The position numbers and the translations under genes are program-made. The notes under the pieces were generated by a model that saw nothing but the letters and a program-made list of their open reading frames with translations, ran no database searches and was not told where the DNA came from. From Legionella gresilensis (GTDB taxonomy: Bacteria > Pseudomonadota > Gammaproteobacteria > Legionellales > Legionellaceae): a DNA stretch of 64,000 nucleotides. Positions 18,163 through 28,423 of this stretch are shown here, piece by piece (within the stretch, counting starts at the first letter, position 1; every line of letters starts with the position of its first letter). The stretch covers positions 248,001-312,000 of the forward strand of contig NZ_CAAAHX010000002.1 in the NCBI RefSeq assembly GCF_900639865.1, given 5' to 3'.

Positions 18163-20292
18163 ATGGATAGAGAAGAGCTGCAGGAAAATTTAAAAAACAT
18201 ACACTTAAGCAAGTCTGCTCTTAATATTCTGTTTATTATGGCGCTCTTATTGCTGATTATCATTAGCTATTATTCTAATCAGCAAATTAAAAATTTAATT
18301 GAATCAAATAAATGGGTCACTCACACTTATGAAGTAATCCAAGAAATTGATTCAGTCCTCTATAAAGTTGTCAATCTTGAATCTAATCAACGTGGTTACC
18401 TTTTAACTGGTAATGAACGCTTCTTAGTGGATATGGATAGTACGAGAGAAGAACTACATAATAGTTTAAACTCCTTAAAAGAATTGATTAAAGATAATCC
18501 AGAACAAAATCAGCGTTTGAATCAATTTATTGCTGTTATTAATACTCGTATTGCCATAATAAAAAGAATTATCAATTTAAAAGTTACAAATAAATTCAAT
18601 ACCGTTGAAGGCAGTAATGTATTTTTAGAGGGCCAAGATACTTCTTTGCGGGTAAAAAGTATAGGGCAAGAAATTAAAGCAGTGGAGATAGTACTCTTAA
18701 GAGAAAGACATTTAGATGCCGTAAAAAATATTGATATAGCTAGCATGATCCTAGTTGCTGGCAATTTACTAAGTATAATTTCTTTAATCTTGGCGTTATT
18801 TCTAATCAATAGAGAGTTAGCATTTAGGAAAAGGGTAGAGTTACAAAATAAAAATACACAGGCACGGCTACGGAAAATCATTGAGAGTGCGAGTGATATG
18901 ATTGCAGCGCTTGATAAAGACTGCCGTTTTTTAATTTTTAATGAAGAATATCAACGTGAATTTAAGCTTATTTTTAATAAGATAATTACTGTTGGTATGG
19001 CCTTGGAAGACGCTTTTTCTGAGTCAATAGCAGCACAAGAAGAGGTAGCGCGCATTTGGAAAGAGTCACTTCATGAAGATGATACCCTTAAAACGCTTAA
19101 AGTGAGTGTAGATGGTGAAGAACGTATTTATGAAGTTTCAGCTAATCTTATTTACAATGAAAAAAATGAATTTAATAGCGCCGTGCAAAGTGTTCGCGAT
19201 ATTACTAAAAGAGTTCAAGAGCATACCGAGTTGCAAGAATCTTATAAAAAACTCGAACAGGGCATGCAAGCCTTAGAGGATAAGAATAGACAAATTACAC
19301 TTTTAGTTGAGATGAGTGATATCATGCTTGCCGCTAATTCGCAAGAAGAGCTAAGTGAAGTGATGTCTAGGTATTCAGCTAGACTTTTGGATTTTGCTAG
19401 TGGCTATTTGTATGTGATGCATCCTTCTAAAAATTATTTGGAAATAATATCGCGCTGGGGAGAACCAAGCGCTCAAGATACGACCTTTGTCCCAGAGCAA
19501 TGTTGGGCAATACGTTTAGGACGTAAACATCATGTTAGCAGTTGTAATCAAAGCGAATTAATTTGTAGCCACATAAAAATAGATAATCCAGAAAAAAATG
19601 CTTTTTTATGTGTGCCATTAATGGCACAAAATGATATTTATGGACTGTTATATTTAGAACTGCTACGCAATGGTACTGAGGTTTTAGACGAAAATCACCG
19701 ACTTCTTATTAATGCTTTTGCTGAATTAGCGGCTTTAGCATTAGCGAATGTGCGTTTAAGAGAGAACTTACGTTATCAATCCATTCGCGATCCATTAACA
19801 GGGCTTTATAATCGTCGCTACTTAGAAGATTTTCTTTTTAAACACGTTCATCAAGCTGAGAGAGCAAAATCAGCATTCTCTGTTCTTATGCTTGATTTAG
19901 ATCATTTTAAAAAAATTAATGATACCTATGGGCATGATGCAGGCGATGCTGTCTTAAAAGAATTTGGCCGTATATTACAAGGTATTATTCGAATTGGTGA
20001 TATTGCAGCACGTTATGGTGGTGAAGAATTTGTAGTGGCTTTTTATAATATCGATCATAAAACAACGTTAACGCGCGCTGAAAGTATTAGGCAAGCTGTT
20101 TTAAGATTACAAGTCCGCTATGGTGCACAGCAAGTTGGGCCCATTACTGTATCGATTGGAGTCGCTATGTATCCTAATGATGGCAGAACGCCTACGGAGT
20201 TAGTAGAGGCTGCAGATAAAGCATTATATGCTGCTAAGCATAACGGTCGTAATCAAATTATCTCTTTTGCTGAGATCAATAAAGAGTCATAA
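18163..20292 (+). CDS. Membrane diguanylate cyclase: CHASE3-PAS-GAF-GGDEF
   Basis: About 709 residues from ATG 18163 ([10 protein letters not shown]). A TTG start 27 codons earlier would lie in a hairpin. Two membrane helices (about 17-37 and 190-212) bracket a periplasmic CHASE3 sensor ([16 protein letters not shown]). Then come a PAS domain ([20 protein letters not shown]), a coiled linker, a GAF domain, and a GGDEF domain from about residue 540. The active-site motif is GGEEF at about residue 619, an allowed variant. An RxxD inhibitory site (RIGD) lies exactly five residues before it, so the enzyme should make cyclic di-GMP and be product-inhibited. The last four codons overlap the remnant on the other strand. 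Signal sensed is unknown. Confidence 0.9.
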   Translation: MDREELQENLKNIHLSKSALNILFIMALLLLIIISYYSNQQIKNLIESNKWVTHTYEVIQEIDSVLYKVVNLESNQRGYLLTGNERFLVDMDSTREELHNSLNSLKELIKDNPEQNQRLNQFIAVINTRIAIIKRIINLKVTNKFNTVEGSNVFLEGQDTSLRVKSIGQEIKAVEIVLLRERHLDAVKNIDIASMILVAGNLLSIISLILALFLINRELAFRKRVELQNKNTQARLRKIIESASDMIAALDKDCRFLIFNEEYQREFKLIFNKIITVGMALEDAFSESIAAQEEVARIWKESLHEDDTLKTLKVSVDGEERIYEVSANLIYNEKNEFNSAVQSVRDITKRVQEHTELQESYKKLEQGMQALEDKNRQITLLVEMSDIMLAANSQEELSEVMSRYSARLLDFASGYLYVMHPSKNYLEIISRWGEPSAQDTTFVPEQCWAIRLGRKHHVSSCNQSELICSHIKIDNPEKNAFLCVPLMAQNDIYGLLYLELLRNGTEVLDENHRLLINAFAELAALALANVRLRENLRYQSIRDPLTGLYNRRYLEDFLFKHVHQAERAKSAFSVLMLDLDHFKKINDTYGHDAGDAVLKEFGRILQGIIRIGDIAARYGGEEFVVAFYNIDHKTTLTRAESIRQAVLRLQVRYGAQQVGPITVSIGVAMYPNDGRTPTELVEAADKALYAAKHNGRNQIISFAEINKES

Positions 20293-21160
20293 TTTTTCAG
20301 CTTTGAAACGTGATCGAAGGGTGTTTAATATAACTGAGACAGAACTTAAAGACATGGCTGCAGCTGCAAAAATAGGACTTAATAATAAACCTGTAAAAGG
20401 ATAGAGTAGGCCAGCCGCAATAGAGACTCCAATGATATTGTAAATAAAGGCAAAAAATAGGTTTTGTCTAATATTATATATGGTGGTTTTCGATAAGTCG
20501 TATGCTTTTAAAATAGCCACTAAATCACTATATAAAAGAGTCATATCAGCACTTTCTATAGCAATATCGCTTCCGGTTCCCATTGCAATGCCGATATCAG
20601 CTTGTGGTAGAGTAATAGCATCATTGACACCATCAAACCATTGCTTAAATGAAAAGTAGGTGGGAATAGCCCGGGGGGCTAGTAACGCTATAATACTGTG
20701 ACCCCAGGCAAGTAAAGTACCAATAGCAATTAAAGTAAACATATTTAAGTGCATAGATTTTACAGATGCCTAAGCTCTAACGAAAAATGGCCAGCCAGCC
20801 CATAATACAACGGGCGTAGCAAGTATTGCTTGCAACCAGAAAGATAAATATGGTGAAAAATAGTTGTTTAAAAAATGTTCGCCCATTGCTAGTAAAACAA
20901 TGGGTATCGTTATAGCTAAAGCAAGAAAAAATCGCCTACGCATGTCAATATATTCAGTATTTTCTACTGCATGGCCTTAGAAATCATTTCAGGCTCTAAG
21001 CCATGCCACATATAGGGCAGTTTCCTGGACCTTTTTGACGAATGGTTAAGTGCATAGGGAAGATATAAATTATATTAGAGCTATCTTCGGTATGAGATGA
21101 CACCTTGTTAGCTTGAGAACTATGATGACAACAATTATGGTCATTAGGGGACTTATCCAT
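20287..21160 (-). pseudogene. Decayed copper-type P1B ATPase gene
   Basis: Three pieces of a heavy-metal P-type ATPase remain in order. At 21160-20995 the frame starts MDKSPNDHNCCHHSSQ and reads FPMHLTIRQKGPGNCPICGMA before a TAG, matching the CPMHP...PGxCPxCGM metal-binding domain. At 20943-20770 it reads MRRRFFLALAITIPIVLLAM and WLQAILATPVVLWAGWPFF, the first membrane segments, ending in TAG. At 20754-20287 the remaining frame fuses an early membrane helix to [20 protein letters not shown] (the hinge GDGVNDAPAL with changes) and the last two helices. The phosphorylation (DKTG) and CPC metal-channel regions are deleted, so no pump can be made. Confidence 0.85.
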
Positions 21161-21296
21161 TACTTTACCTATAGCCTTTCAATTTTGTTTAAAGATTTTA
21201 GTATTTCTTCAAAAAAATTACCCTAAGTAGCAAAAATTTAAGTTGGCTGGATAGGATTATATTAGTTGGATTAATTATTAATACTATAGTTGCGCT

Positions 21297-21333
21297 CAAA
21301 TTAAAAATAGTGCGAGTGACTATTTTTAATTTG
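21297..21333. repeat. 15-bp perfect AT-rich hairpin
   Basis: CAAATTAAAAATAGT (21297-21311) and ACTATTTTTAATTTG (21319-21333) are perfect inverted copies around a seven-base loop. It lies 35 bp past the end of the flgM-like gene on the minus strand, and so may terminate that transcript. A short A/T stem without a GC core is a weak terminator. Confidence 0.5.
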
Positions 21334-21368
21334 ATACGAATGAGAAAAAACTACGCTATCTATGCACC

Positions 21369-21632
21369 TTAAAAATCAGCAATTAGCTTTAGGGCTATTT
21401 GCTCACTATTAATCTGATAACGTCCAGACGCAATTTCATGCTTAAGGTGCGCAATGCGATTTTGATTAATAGTACTGGCTTGTTGAATTATCTCTTTTAA
21501 AAAAGAAAACTGACTTAAAAAGATAGTCCAATCATGGTTACTGTAAGGCAAGAATTGATTTTTCGACAACTTAGAATTGTTTCCATTATTTACAGATTTT
21601 ACCATAACCATGTCCTCAATCTCATTCACCAT
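21369..21632 (-). CDS. flgM: FlgM-like anti-sigma-28 factor (orphan)
   Basis: An 87-residue protein whose C-terminal half fits the FlgM anti-sigma domain: TINQNRIAHLKHEIASGRYQ then INSEQIALKLIADF. FlgM binds FliA (sigma-28) and holds back late flagellar genes until it is exported. The N-terminal half is polar and probably unstructured, as in FlgM. ATG 21632 has a good AAGGAG site. No flagellar gene lies within the window; the neighbours are a dead copper pump and a cytochrome. The family call rests on the C-terminal pattern only. Confidence 0.6.
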   Translation of the reverse strand: MVNEIEDMVMVKSVNNGNNSKLSKNQFLPYSNHDWTIFLSQFSFLKEIIQQASTINQNRIAHLKHEIASGRYQINSEQIALKLIADF

Positions 21633-21822
21633 TTTTAATCGGCTCCTTATGATAAAATCTTTAGAAATTTCAATTCTTATTTAATCTATAACATAAGTTT
21701 TAAATGATGTCACCAGTTGAAATTAAGAATAATAAACATTTTTTTATTCTTAAGAAAATAGCTGTTCACCATAAATTCAGGTAAGCTCTTTTTTTTACTA
21801 AAAAGTGTTTGAGATATTGTCT

Positions 21823-22215
21823 ATGAAAAAATGTTTAAAACTAATCTTCCTAAATATCCTATTCATTAAAACTTCATTAGCGGTAACACATCAACCCGAA
21901 GTTTTTCTTACTAAAATACGTGGTCAGCAAGATGAAGGCCAACAAATTGTTCAACACTTTTGCGCAAATTGTCATGCAGAAAAACCACTCATTGAACTAG
22001 GTGCGCCAAAAATAGGCGTTTTAATGGATTGGGAAATACGAATGAAGCAGGGTTTTACTAAAGTTTTTGCACATACAGCCGAAGGACTTGGTGCTATGCC
22101 TGCTCGTGGAGGCTGTTTTGAATGTACAGACAAGCAATTACAACTTGCTATCTTAGCAATGTTGCCTCTTTCTTTGCAAAAAGAGCTCAATAACAGCCTA
22201 AAAGAAAATAAATAA
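21823..22215 (+). CDS. Cytochrome c5-like periplasmic monohaem protein
   Basis: About 130 residues from ATG 21823 (MKKCLKLIFLNILFI...), whose N-terminus is a signal peptide. A GTG 18 bases earlier would only lengthen it. The haem site is CANCH. The distal Met is probably in GLGAMPARGG, and CFECTD supplies the extra disulfide-type Cys pair typical of cytochrome c5. It would carry electrons in the periplasm toward terminal oxidases. Single gene; the L,D-transpeptidase gene follows after 82 bp. Confidence 0.82.
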   Translation: MKKCLKLIFLNILFIKTSLAVTHQPEVFLTKIRGQQDEGQQIVQHFCANCHAEKPLIELGAPKIGVLMDWEIRMKQGFTKVFAHTAEGLGAMPARGGCFECTDKQLQLAILAMLPLSLQKELNNSLKENK

Positions 22216-22297
22216 CTCAATAAGTTAAAAATTTCATTTAAAAAGCTAAACCTATTACAAATTCTCCCGATAAAGAGTAAAAAGGGAGGATACACCA

Positions 22298-22855
22298 ATG
22301 AAAAAATATTTCATTTTGGGGCCGTTGTGTGTATTAACAGCCGCTTGTACGTCAATGGATAGATCAGTTGCTATTGTGGACGATGGTGGTTTTACACATT
22401 ATACAATGCATCATAGTTTTGATTCAAAAGGTAGCAATTATTTTCCAGAAAAAAGACAAGCAACAGGAAAAAGAGTATTTATCTTTGATCCAAAAGCAAC
22501 GGCTTGGGCTGCGTATGATGAAGCTGGAAACCGGGTTAAAACAGGTAGTGCTTCAGGTGGAAAAGATTTTTGTGAGGACACCGGTAGAGGTTGCCGTACT
22601 ATTACTGGAAGGTTTAGTGTTTATTCAAAAAAAGGGCCTGACTGTAAATCAAGCCTTTATCCTATAGAAACAGGCGGTGGTGCTTTAATGCCTTATTGTA
22701 TGCATTTTTCCGGCAGTTATTCTATCCATGGGGCTTATGAAGTACCTAATTATAATGCGAGCCATGGATGTATTCGCGTACTTCCCAGTGCTGCTCAATG
22801 GCTAAATCAAAACTTTTTAAATGTTGGGTCAACAGTTATTGTTAATTCTTATTAA
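22298..22855 (+). CDS. L,D-transpeptidase (YkuD domain) lipoprotein
   Basis: A 185-residue envelope enzyme. It starts MKKYFILGPLCVLTAAC, where Cys17 after Ala-Ala is a likely lipidation site (the -3 residue is Thr, slightly atypical). The YkuD catalytic motif is intact: SIHGAYEVPNYNASHGCIRV, with the His and the nucleophile Cys. Such enzymes make 3-3 cross-links in peptidoglycan or attach proteins to it. AGGGAGG precedes ATG 22298. The Cys-rich segment CEDTGRGCRTITGRFSVYSK is typical of short gammaproteobacterial members. Confidence 0.85.
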   Translation: MKKYFILGPLCVLTAACTSMDRSVAIVDDGGFTHYTMHHSFDSKGSNYFPEKRQATGKRVFIFDPKATAWAAYDEAGNRVKTGSASGGKDFCEDTGRGCRTITGRFSVYSKKGPDCKSSLYPIETGGGALMPYCMHFSGSYSIHGAYEVPNYNASHGCIRVLPSAAQWLNQNFLNVGSTVIVNSY

Positions 22856-22990
22856 TTTTTTTATTAAGCAGTAAAAATATAAAAGGTTTATTAACTTTAG
22901 TGAGGGGAGAACCACCACTTAAAATAAAATAATAAAAATGAATGTTAGCAGTTTTCCCCAATATTTTAGAAAGTAGAGTCAGTTAAGACG

Positions 22991-24427
22991 TCATTTTAAA
23001 TAGTCTTTTAATAATGCATTGACCTCAGTAGGATTTACTTTTCCTTTCGTTTGCTTCATCACTTGCCCAACAAAAAAAGCTAAAAGTTTTTCTTTACCTG
23101 CTCGATATTCTTGTGCTTGAAGAGGATATTTTGCTACCAATTCTTTAATTAAAGAAATAAGAGTATCTCCCGCAGTTATCTGTAAGTAACCCTCTTGCTT
23201 TATAATCTGCTCAATATTTTTTTCTCCTGATAAAAGTTTGCTAAAAATTTGTTTAGCAATAGCATGCGAAATAGTTTTTGTGTCCACTAATTTTAGTAAA
23301 TCAGCTAAGGTTTGTGCAGAAACAGGAGGATTTTCATACGTTGCATTTATTTCATTTAACGCTGCTGTATAGGTTGTTTTTAACCAATTAACGATTAATT
23401 TATTATCAACTTTTCCTTGGTCACGTACAGAAGAGAAAAATTTAAAAATGGTAGGATCTGATAATAAAAATCCTAGATCATCTGTAGAGAAAATACCTTC
23501 AGCAATTAATGATTTTTTTATTTCTTCTGGCAGAGGTAATAAATGATTTTGTATTTCTTCAATATTGCTTGTGTTGATTACTATAGGAAGTAAATCTGGA
23601 TCAGGAAAATAACGATAATCAAGCTCATTTTCCTTACTGCGTAAAACTTGGGTAGTTTCTGTAATAGGACAAAATGAGCGGGTCACTTGTTGAACAGCTT
23701 GTCCGGATTCTAATAGCTCTCGTTGCCTGAGTTGCTCAAACGCAATGGCTTTTTCAATAAAGCGAAAGGAATTTAAATTTTTTAATTCAGTCCTTGTCCC
23801 TAACTTACTTGAACCAGTTGGCTTTAAGGAAATATTAACATCGCAACGAAATGAGCCTTCTTGCATATTGCCATCACAAATATCGAGGAAGCGAACTAAT
23901 TGATGTAATGTTTTTAAGTAACAAATAGCTTCATCAGCTGAACTAATACAAGGAGCAGTTACAATTTCAAGCAATGGTATACCAGCTCGATTTAAGTCAA
24001 TACCTGTATGATTTGGTTGCATTTCATGCATGAGTTTACCGGCATCTTCTTCTAAATGAGCTCTAACAATATCAATTTTTTTATAATAATTAGAATTAAG
24101 CTCGATAGTTAAATGACCATTACTAAGAAGAGGTTGTTGAAATTGGCTAATTTGATAACCCTTAGGCAAATCTGGGTAAAAATAATTTTTACGTTCAAAA
24201 TAAGATAAAGGATTTATTTTAGCATTAATGGCAAGGCCAAATTGAATGGCCATACGTACAGCTTGTTTATTTAGAACAGGTAATATCCCAGGTAGCCCTG
24301 CATCGATAAATGAAGCTTGTGAATTAGGCGGGCTACCAAATTTAGTAGGGCTTCCAGAAAATAATTTTGATTTTGTTTTAAGTTGTATATGTACTTCAAG
24401 GCCAATGACCGTATCCCATGCCATCAT
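22991..24427 (-). CDS. gatB: GatB, aspartyl/glutamyl-tRNA amidotransferase subunit B
   Basis: About 478 residues from the ATG at 24427 (MMAWDTVIGLEVHIQL). A frame extension to 24439 would overlap gatA. GatB is the tRNA-binding kinase subunit that activates misacylated Glu-tRNA(Gln) or Asp-tRNA(Asn). Signature segments are VIGLEVHIQLKTKSKLFSGS, YFYPDLPKGYQISQ, the acidic LDYRYFPDPDLLPI, and a C-terminal YqeY-like tail ending FVGQVMKQTKGKVNP. Third gene of gatCAB. Confidence 0.96.
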   Translation of the reverse strand: MMAWDTVIGLEVHIQLKTKSKLFSGSPTKFGSPPNSQASFIDAGLPGILPVLNKQAVRMAIQFGLAINAKINPLSYFERKNYFYPDLPKGYQISQFQQPLLSNGHLTIELNSNYYKKIDIVRAHLEEDAGKLMHEMQPNHTGIDLNRAGIPLLEIVTAPCISSADEAICYLKTLHQLVRFLDICDGNMQEGSFRCDVNISLKPTGSSKLGTRTELKNLNSFRFIEKAIAFEQLRQRELLESGQAVQQVTRSFCPITETTQVLRSKENELDYRYFPDPDLLPIVINTSNIEEIQNHLLPLPEEIKKSLIAEGIFSTDDLGFLLSDPTIFKFFSSVRDQGKVDNKLIVNWLKTTYTAALNEINATYENPPVSAQTLADLLKLVDTKTISHAIAKQIFSKLLSGEKNIEQIIKQEGYLQITAGDTLISLIKELVAKYPLQAQEYRAGKEKLLAFFVGQVMKQTKGKVNPTEVNALLKDYLK

Positions 24428-24428
24428 T

Positions 24429-25871
24429 TTATATCTCACTTGGTTTAGATAAATGCCAATTAGTCATCTGTTGATATTGATAAGCTACATTAAGTAATAG
24501 GGATTCCTTAAAATGGTTTCCTATTAACTGCATTCCAATAGGTAATTTATTATTAAAACCTGCTGGAATAGATATAGCAGGCAAACCAGCTAAGTTAGCA
24601 GCAACGGTAAAAACATCAGCTAAATAGTTTTGTATAGGATCAGTCACTTCGCCTAATTGAAAAGCGCAAGTAGGGGTAGTAGGCCCTAAAATCAAATCTA
24701 CTTGTGACAATGAAGTTAATAACTCTTGTTGAATAAGCTGTCTTATCTTAAGTGCTTGTAAATAGTAAGCATCAAAATAACCAGAAGAAAGCACATAAGT
24801 ACCTGTTAAAATTCGTCGCTTCACTTCAGCACCAAAACCTTCGCTGCGTGAATACGTAATTAATTCCTGTAGTGTCGTAGCCCGCTTGCTTTGATGTCCA
24901 AAACGAATACCATCATAGCGTGATAAATTAGAAGAAGCCTCAGCACAAGCGATAACATAATAACAAGCAACCCAAAGCGGCTGTAACGATAATTGTAGAG
25001 GAACGATAATTGCACCTTGCTGCTCAAACAACATTACCGCTTTCTCAATTGCTTCTCGAATAGAACGATCAATCCCTTTTTGCAAGAAACTAGTAGGCAA
25101 TCCAATTTTTAAGCCTTTTATAGACTGGTTCAATTTGGTTAAATAATTAACCTTCGGCTTATTAATAGAAGTTGAATCTTTGCTATCAAAACCAGTCATA
25201 ATTTCGAGAATTAACGCTAAATCTTCAGCTGAGCGTGCCATTGGGCCTGCTTGGTCTAAACTGGAAGCAAATGCAACCATACCAAACCTAGATGCTAAGC
25301 CATACGTTGGTTTGATACCGGAAATACCACAAAAAGCGGCAGGCTGCCTAATTGAGCCACCTGTATCTGAACCTGTCGCAAAAGGAATTAAACCAGCTGC
25401 TACAGCTGCGGCGGAGCCACCGGAAGACCCGCCTGGGACACGTTTGACATCCCATGGATTTTTAACAGGGCCGAAGTAACTGTTTTCATTACTAGAACCC
25501 ATAGCAAATTCATCCATATTCGTTTTACCAAGCGTAATGGCTCCTTCATCTGCTATCCGATTAACAATGGTTGCTTGATACGGGGCTTGAAAATTAGCAA
25601 GCATTTTGGAGCCACACGTTGTTGGTAAGCGAGTAGTACAAAAAATATCTTTATGAGCAATCGGAATGCCTGTAAGTTTTTTGGCTTCATTGGTACCAAG
25701 TAATTGATCAGCTTTCTTGGCTTGATTTAAAGCATATTCTTCATCTAAAGAAATAAAAGTATTTAAATTTTTATGAGCTTGAATTCGTTTAATATAGTAG
25801 TTCGTTAATTCAGTACTTGAAAATTCTCTATTCTTTAAAGCTGCTATAATGGCAGACAGCGAATCTAACAT
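24429..25871 (-). CDS. gatA: GatA, aspartyl/glutamyl-tRNA amidotransferase subunit A
   Basis: An amidase-signature enzyme, about 480 residues from ATG 25871 ([18 protein letters not shown]), one base after the gatC stop. The frame runs six codons further upstream but would overlap gatC. The catalytic Lys is in [10 protein letters not shown], the cis-Ser in the glycine/serine-rich [16 protein letters not shown], and the nucleophile Ser in [15 protein letters not shown]. It releases ammonia from glutamine for GatB. Confidence 0.96.
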   Translation of the reverse strand: MLDSLSAIIAALKNREFSSTELTNYYIKRIQAHKNLNTFISLDEEYALNQAKKADQLLGTNEAKKLTGIPIAHKDIFCTTRLPTTCGSKMLANFQAPYQATIVNRIADEGAITLGKTNMDEFAMGSSNENSYFGPVKNPWDVKRVPGGSSGGSAAAVAAGLIPFATGSDTGGSIRQPAAFCGISGIKPTYGLASRFGMVAFASSLDQAGPMARSAEDLALILEIMTGFDSKDSTSINKPKVNYLTKLNQSIKGLKIGLPTSFLQKGIDRSIREAIEKAVMLFEQQGAIIVPLQLSLQPLWVACYYVIACAEASSNLSRYDGIRFGHQSKRATTLQELITYSRSEGFGAEVKRRILTGTYVLSSGYFDAYYLQALKIRQLIQQELLTSLSQVDLILGPTTPTCAFQLGEVTDPIQNYLADVFTVAANLAGLPAISIPAGFNNKLPIGMQLIGNHFKESLLLNVAYQYQQMTNWHLSKPSEI

Positions 25872-25872
25872 A

Positions 25873-26169
25873 TTATTGCCCTGCATCAATAAATTTAGGC
25901 ACTAAATAGCACTCTTTATCAAAATTAGGTGCAATACTTGCTAATTCCTTGCTACAATTTTCCTCTGTGATTTCATCTTCACGTAAGGATTGATTTAAGT
26001 TTAAAGGGTGAAAGAGAGGGGTTACTTCCTTGGTGTTGATACTCTGTAGCTGTTGCACAAAATCAATAATGGCATTGACTTCTAAAGCAAGTTTTTCTAT
26101 TTCTTGGGTTTCTGCTTCAAGATAAGCTAAGCGAGCAACGTTATTTAAATCATCAACATCAACAGTCAT
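25873..26169 (-). CDS. gatC: GatC, aspartyl/glutamyl-tRNA amidotransferase subunit C
   Basis: A 98-residue subunit that clamps GatA to GatB. The family pattern [12 protein letters not shown]...[22 protein letters not shown] is intact. ATG 26169 is preceded by AGGAGACCT. It is the first gene of the gatCAB operon, transcribed divergently from trpE(G), with 115 bp between the two starts. Confidence 0.93.
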   Translation of the reverse strand: MTVDVDDLNNVARLAYLEAETQEIEKLALEVNAIIDFVQQLQSINTKEVTPLFHPLNLNQSLREDEITEENCSKELASIAPNFDKECYLVPKFIDAGQ

Positions 26170-26231
26170 GAGGTCTCCTGGTAAAAGCAGAAAGTATACC
26201 TTAAAATTTAGAGGTATCCTTTCTAATTAAG

Positions 26232-26251
26232 TTAATCTATATATAGATTAA
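26232..26251. promoter_or_regulatory. Perfect 20-bp palindrome between gatC and trpE(G)
   Basis: TTAATCTATATATAGATTAA reads the same on both strands. It lies 34 bp upstream of the trpE(G) GTG and 63 bp upstream of the gatC ATG, where promoters of both would be expected. A dimeric regulator could bind it. AT-rich composition raises the odds of chance palindromes, though 20 bp without a mismatch is long. Confidence 0.45.
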
Positions 26252-26284
26252 AGCTCTAACGCTTATTTTAAGAGGTATATTATA

Positions 26285-28423
26285 GTGTTAGTACAAAATA
26301 AAACGCTAGGTGGTGTGCATGTCGAATACGAACAGCAGCCATTAACATATGATAATGCCATAGAGCCGTTGTTAGAAAAATTAGATTCGCAGCGTGGTGC
26401 GTTATTTGCTTCAAGTTTTGAATATCCGGGGCGCTATACCTGTTGGGATATCGGTTTTGTTAATCCGCCCTTAGCGCTTATATTAAGTGGGCAAGAAATT
26501 TATTTTCAAGCGTTAAATCAACGTGGTGAAGAATTATTAGTAATTATTCATACTCACCTCCAATCTTCAGATTCGATTGTAATTGAATCTTATTCAAAAT
26601 CAACTTGTTATCTAAAAGTTAAGCACCAAAATAGGATTTTTAGTGAAGAAGAACGTAGTCTACAACCTTCAGTATTTACCTTAATTCGTGAATTAATAGC
26701 ATTTTTTAAATTACCAGACGAACCTTATTTAGGCTTATATGGTGCATTCGGCTATGACTTAATTTTTCAATTTGAGGCATTGGAAAAGCAAAAGGAAAGG
26801 GAGCTTAATCAGCGTGATATGGTTCTTTATTTACCTGATGAGATTTACGTTGTTAACCATCGTAAGGAAGAAGCTTTTGTTCGCCGTTACGATTTTCAAT
26901 TTCAAGGGCGTTCAACTCAATCTTTGACTCGTGATGGGCAATACAAATTGTATGAACCTAAATTCAAGCCTACCATAGTGGGCGATCATAAACCGGGTGA
27001 ATATGCACAAACTGTTGAAATAGCTAAACAACGGTTTGCTTGTGGTGATCTTTTTGAAGTCGTTCCAAGCCAGATCTTTTATGCACCCTGTCATGATAGA
27101 CCGTCTGCCGTTTTTAGTCGCATACGCGCTAATAACCCTTCACCTTATGGTTTTCTTATTAATTTAGGTGATGATGAATACCTTGTGGGTGCTTCACCAG
27201 AGATGTATGTAAGGGTAACAGGACGTCGCATAGAAACTTGCCCAATTTCAGGTACGATAAGACGAGGGGCAGATGCTATTGAAGATGCTAAAAATATCCA
27301 AGAGCTTTTAGAATCAGAAAAGGAATGTTCTGAATTAACTATGTGTACAGATGTTGATCGCAATGATAAGTCAAGGATTTGTGAAGCCGGAAGCGTTAAG
27401 GTCTTAGGTCGGCGACAAATTGAGATGTACTCCCGCTTAATTCATACTGTTGATCATGTTGAAGGGATCTTGCGTGAAAAATTTGATGCAGTCGATGCTT
27501 TTTTAACTCACATGTGGGTTGTGACAGTCACGGGCGCACCTAAATTGTGGGCAATGAATTTTATTGAAAAGCATGAAAAGTCACCGCGTCGCTGGTATGC
27601 TGGTGCTGTAGGCTGGTTTGGTTTTGATGGTAATTTAAATACTGGTTTAACTTTAAGAACATTACGAATTAAAGAAGGGATAGCTGAAATTCGAGTTGGC
27701 GCTACCCTTTTATACGATTCTATTCCGGAAGCTGAAGAGGAAGAAACTCGCCTTAAAGCTTCTGCTTTTCTGGATTTATTGCGTAACAAGCAGAAAAAAG
27801 AAATAGATACTGTTAATGACAAGCCTGGTATAGGTAAAAAAGTATTACTCATTGATCATCAGGATTCATTTGTTCATACTTTAGGAAATTATTTAAGACA
27901 AACTGGCGCGGAAGTTCAAACTATTCGTAGTAATTACGCTATTTCTTATTTAAAAGAAAATGATTATGATTTGGTTGTTCTTTCGCCCGGCCCTGGAAAG
28001 CCCGCTGATTTTAATCTAATGGATACTATTGCAGCGGTTATTGAGTTAAATAAACCTTTATTTGGGGTATGCTTAGGGCTACAAGGTATTGTTGAATATT
28101 TTGGTGGAGAGCTTGATATTTTACCTTATCCTGTGCATGGTAAGCCTTCCGAAATCATTGTAACAGAGCAAAAAGGTTTACTATCAGGGTTAAATCCTTC
28201 TTTTACGGCAGGGCGTTATCATTCTCTCTACGCGCGTAAAGAAAATTTGCCCAAAGAATTAAACGTAATTGCATATAGTGAAGATGGTATAATTATGGGC
28301 GTATCTCATAAAAATCTGCCTATTTATGCAGTGCAGTTTCATCCAGAAACAATTTTGTCATTATCGAAACAAGCTGGGATGCGAATAATTAATAATTTAA
28401 TGAAGATGATAAAAAATGAATAA
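26285..28423 (+). CDS. trpE: TrpE(G), fused anthranilate synthase
   Basis: A 712-residue single-chain anthranilate synthase: TrpE-like chorismate domain (about 1-505) joined to a TrpG glutaminase (about 520-712). This fused type is known from rhizobia and some other proteobacteria. Chorismate-domain motifs are SPYGFLINLGDDEYLVGASP, CPISGTIRRGAD, CTDVDRNDKSRIC and VTVTGAPKLWAMNFIEKHE. The amidotransferase triad is in FGVCLGLQGIVEYF and VQFHPET. GTG 26285 has AGAGG upstream. Cys53 (GRYTCWDIG) stands where I recall Arg in this family. No other trp gene is near. The end overlaps clcA by eight bases. Confidence 0.93.
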   Translation: MLVQNKTLGGVHVEYEQQPLTYDNAIEPLLEKLDSQRGALFASSFEYPGRYTCWDIGFVNPPLALILSGQEIYFQALNQRGEELLVIIHTHLQSSDSIVIESYSKSTCYLKVKHQNRIFSEEERSLQPSVFTLIRELIAFFKLPDEPYLGLYGAFGYDLIFQFEALEKQKERELNQRDMVLYLPDEIYVVNHRKEEAFVRRYDFQFQGRSTQSLTRDGQYKLYEPKFKPTIVGDHKPGEYAQTVEIAKQRFACGDLFEVVPSQIFYAPCHDRPSAVFSRIRANNPSPYGFLINLGDDEYLVGASPEMYVRVTGRRIETCPISGTIRRGADAIEDAKNIQELLESEKECSELTMCTDVDRNDKSRICEAGSVKVLGRRQIEMYSRLIHTVDHVEGILREKFDAVDAFLTHMWVVTVTGAPKLWAMNFIEKHEKSPRRWYAGAVGWFGFDGNLNTGLTLRTLRIKEGIAEIRVGATLLYDSIPEAEEEETRLKASAFLDLLRNKQKKEIDTVNDKPGIGKKVLLIDHQDSFVHTLGNYLRQTGAEVQTIRSNYAISYLKENDYDLVVLSPGPGKPADFNLMDTIAAVIELNKPLFGVCLGLQGIVEYFGGELDILPYPVHGKPSEIIVTEQKGLLSGLNPSFTAGRYHSLYARKENLPKELNVIAYSEDGIIMGVSHKNLPIYAVQFHPETILSLSKQAGMRIINNLMKMIKNE

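Noticed and set aside
18522-18881. A 119-codon open frame antisense to the diguanylate cyclase gene
   Set aside because: Overlaps the CHASE3/second membrane helix region, where hydrophobic codons give open antisense frames.
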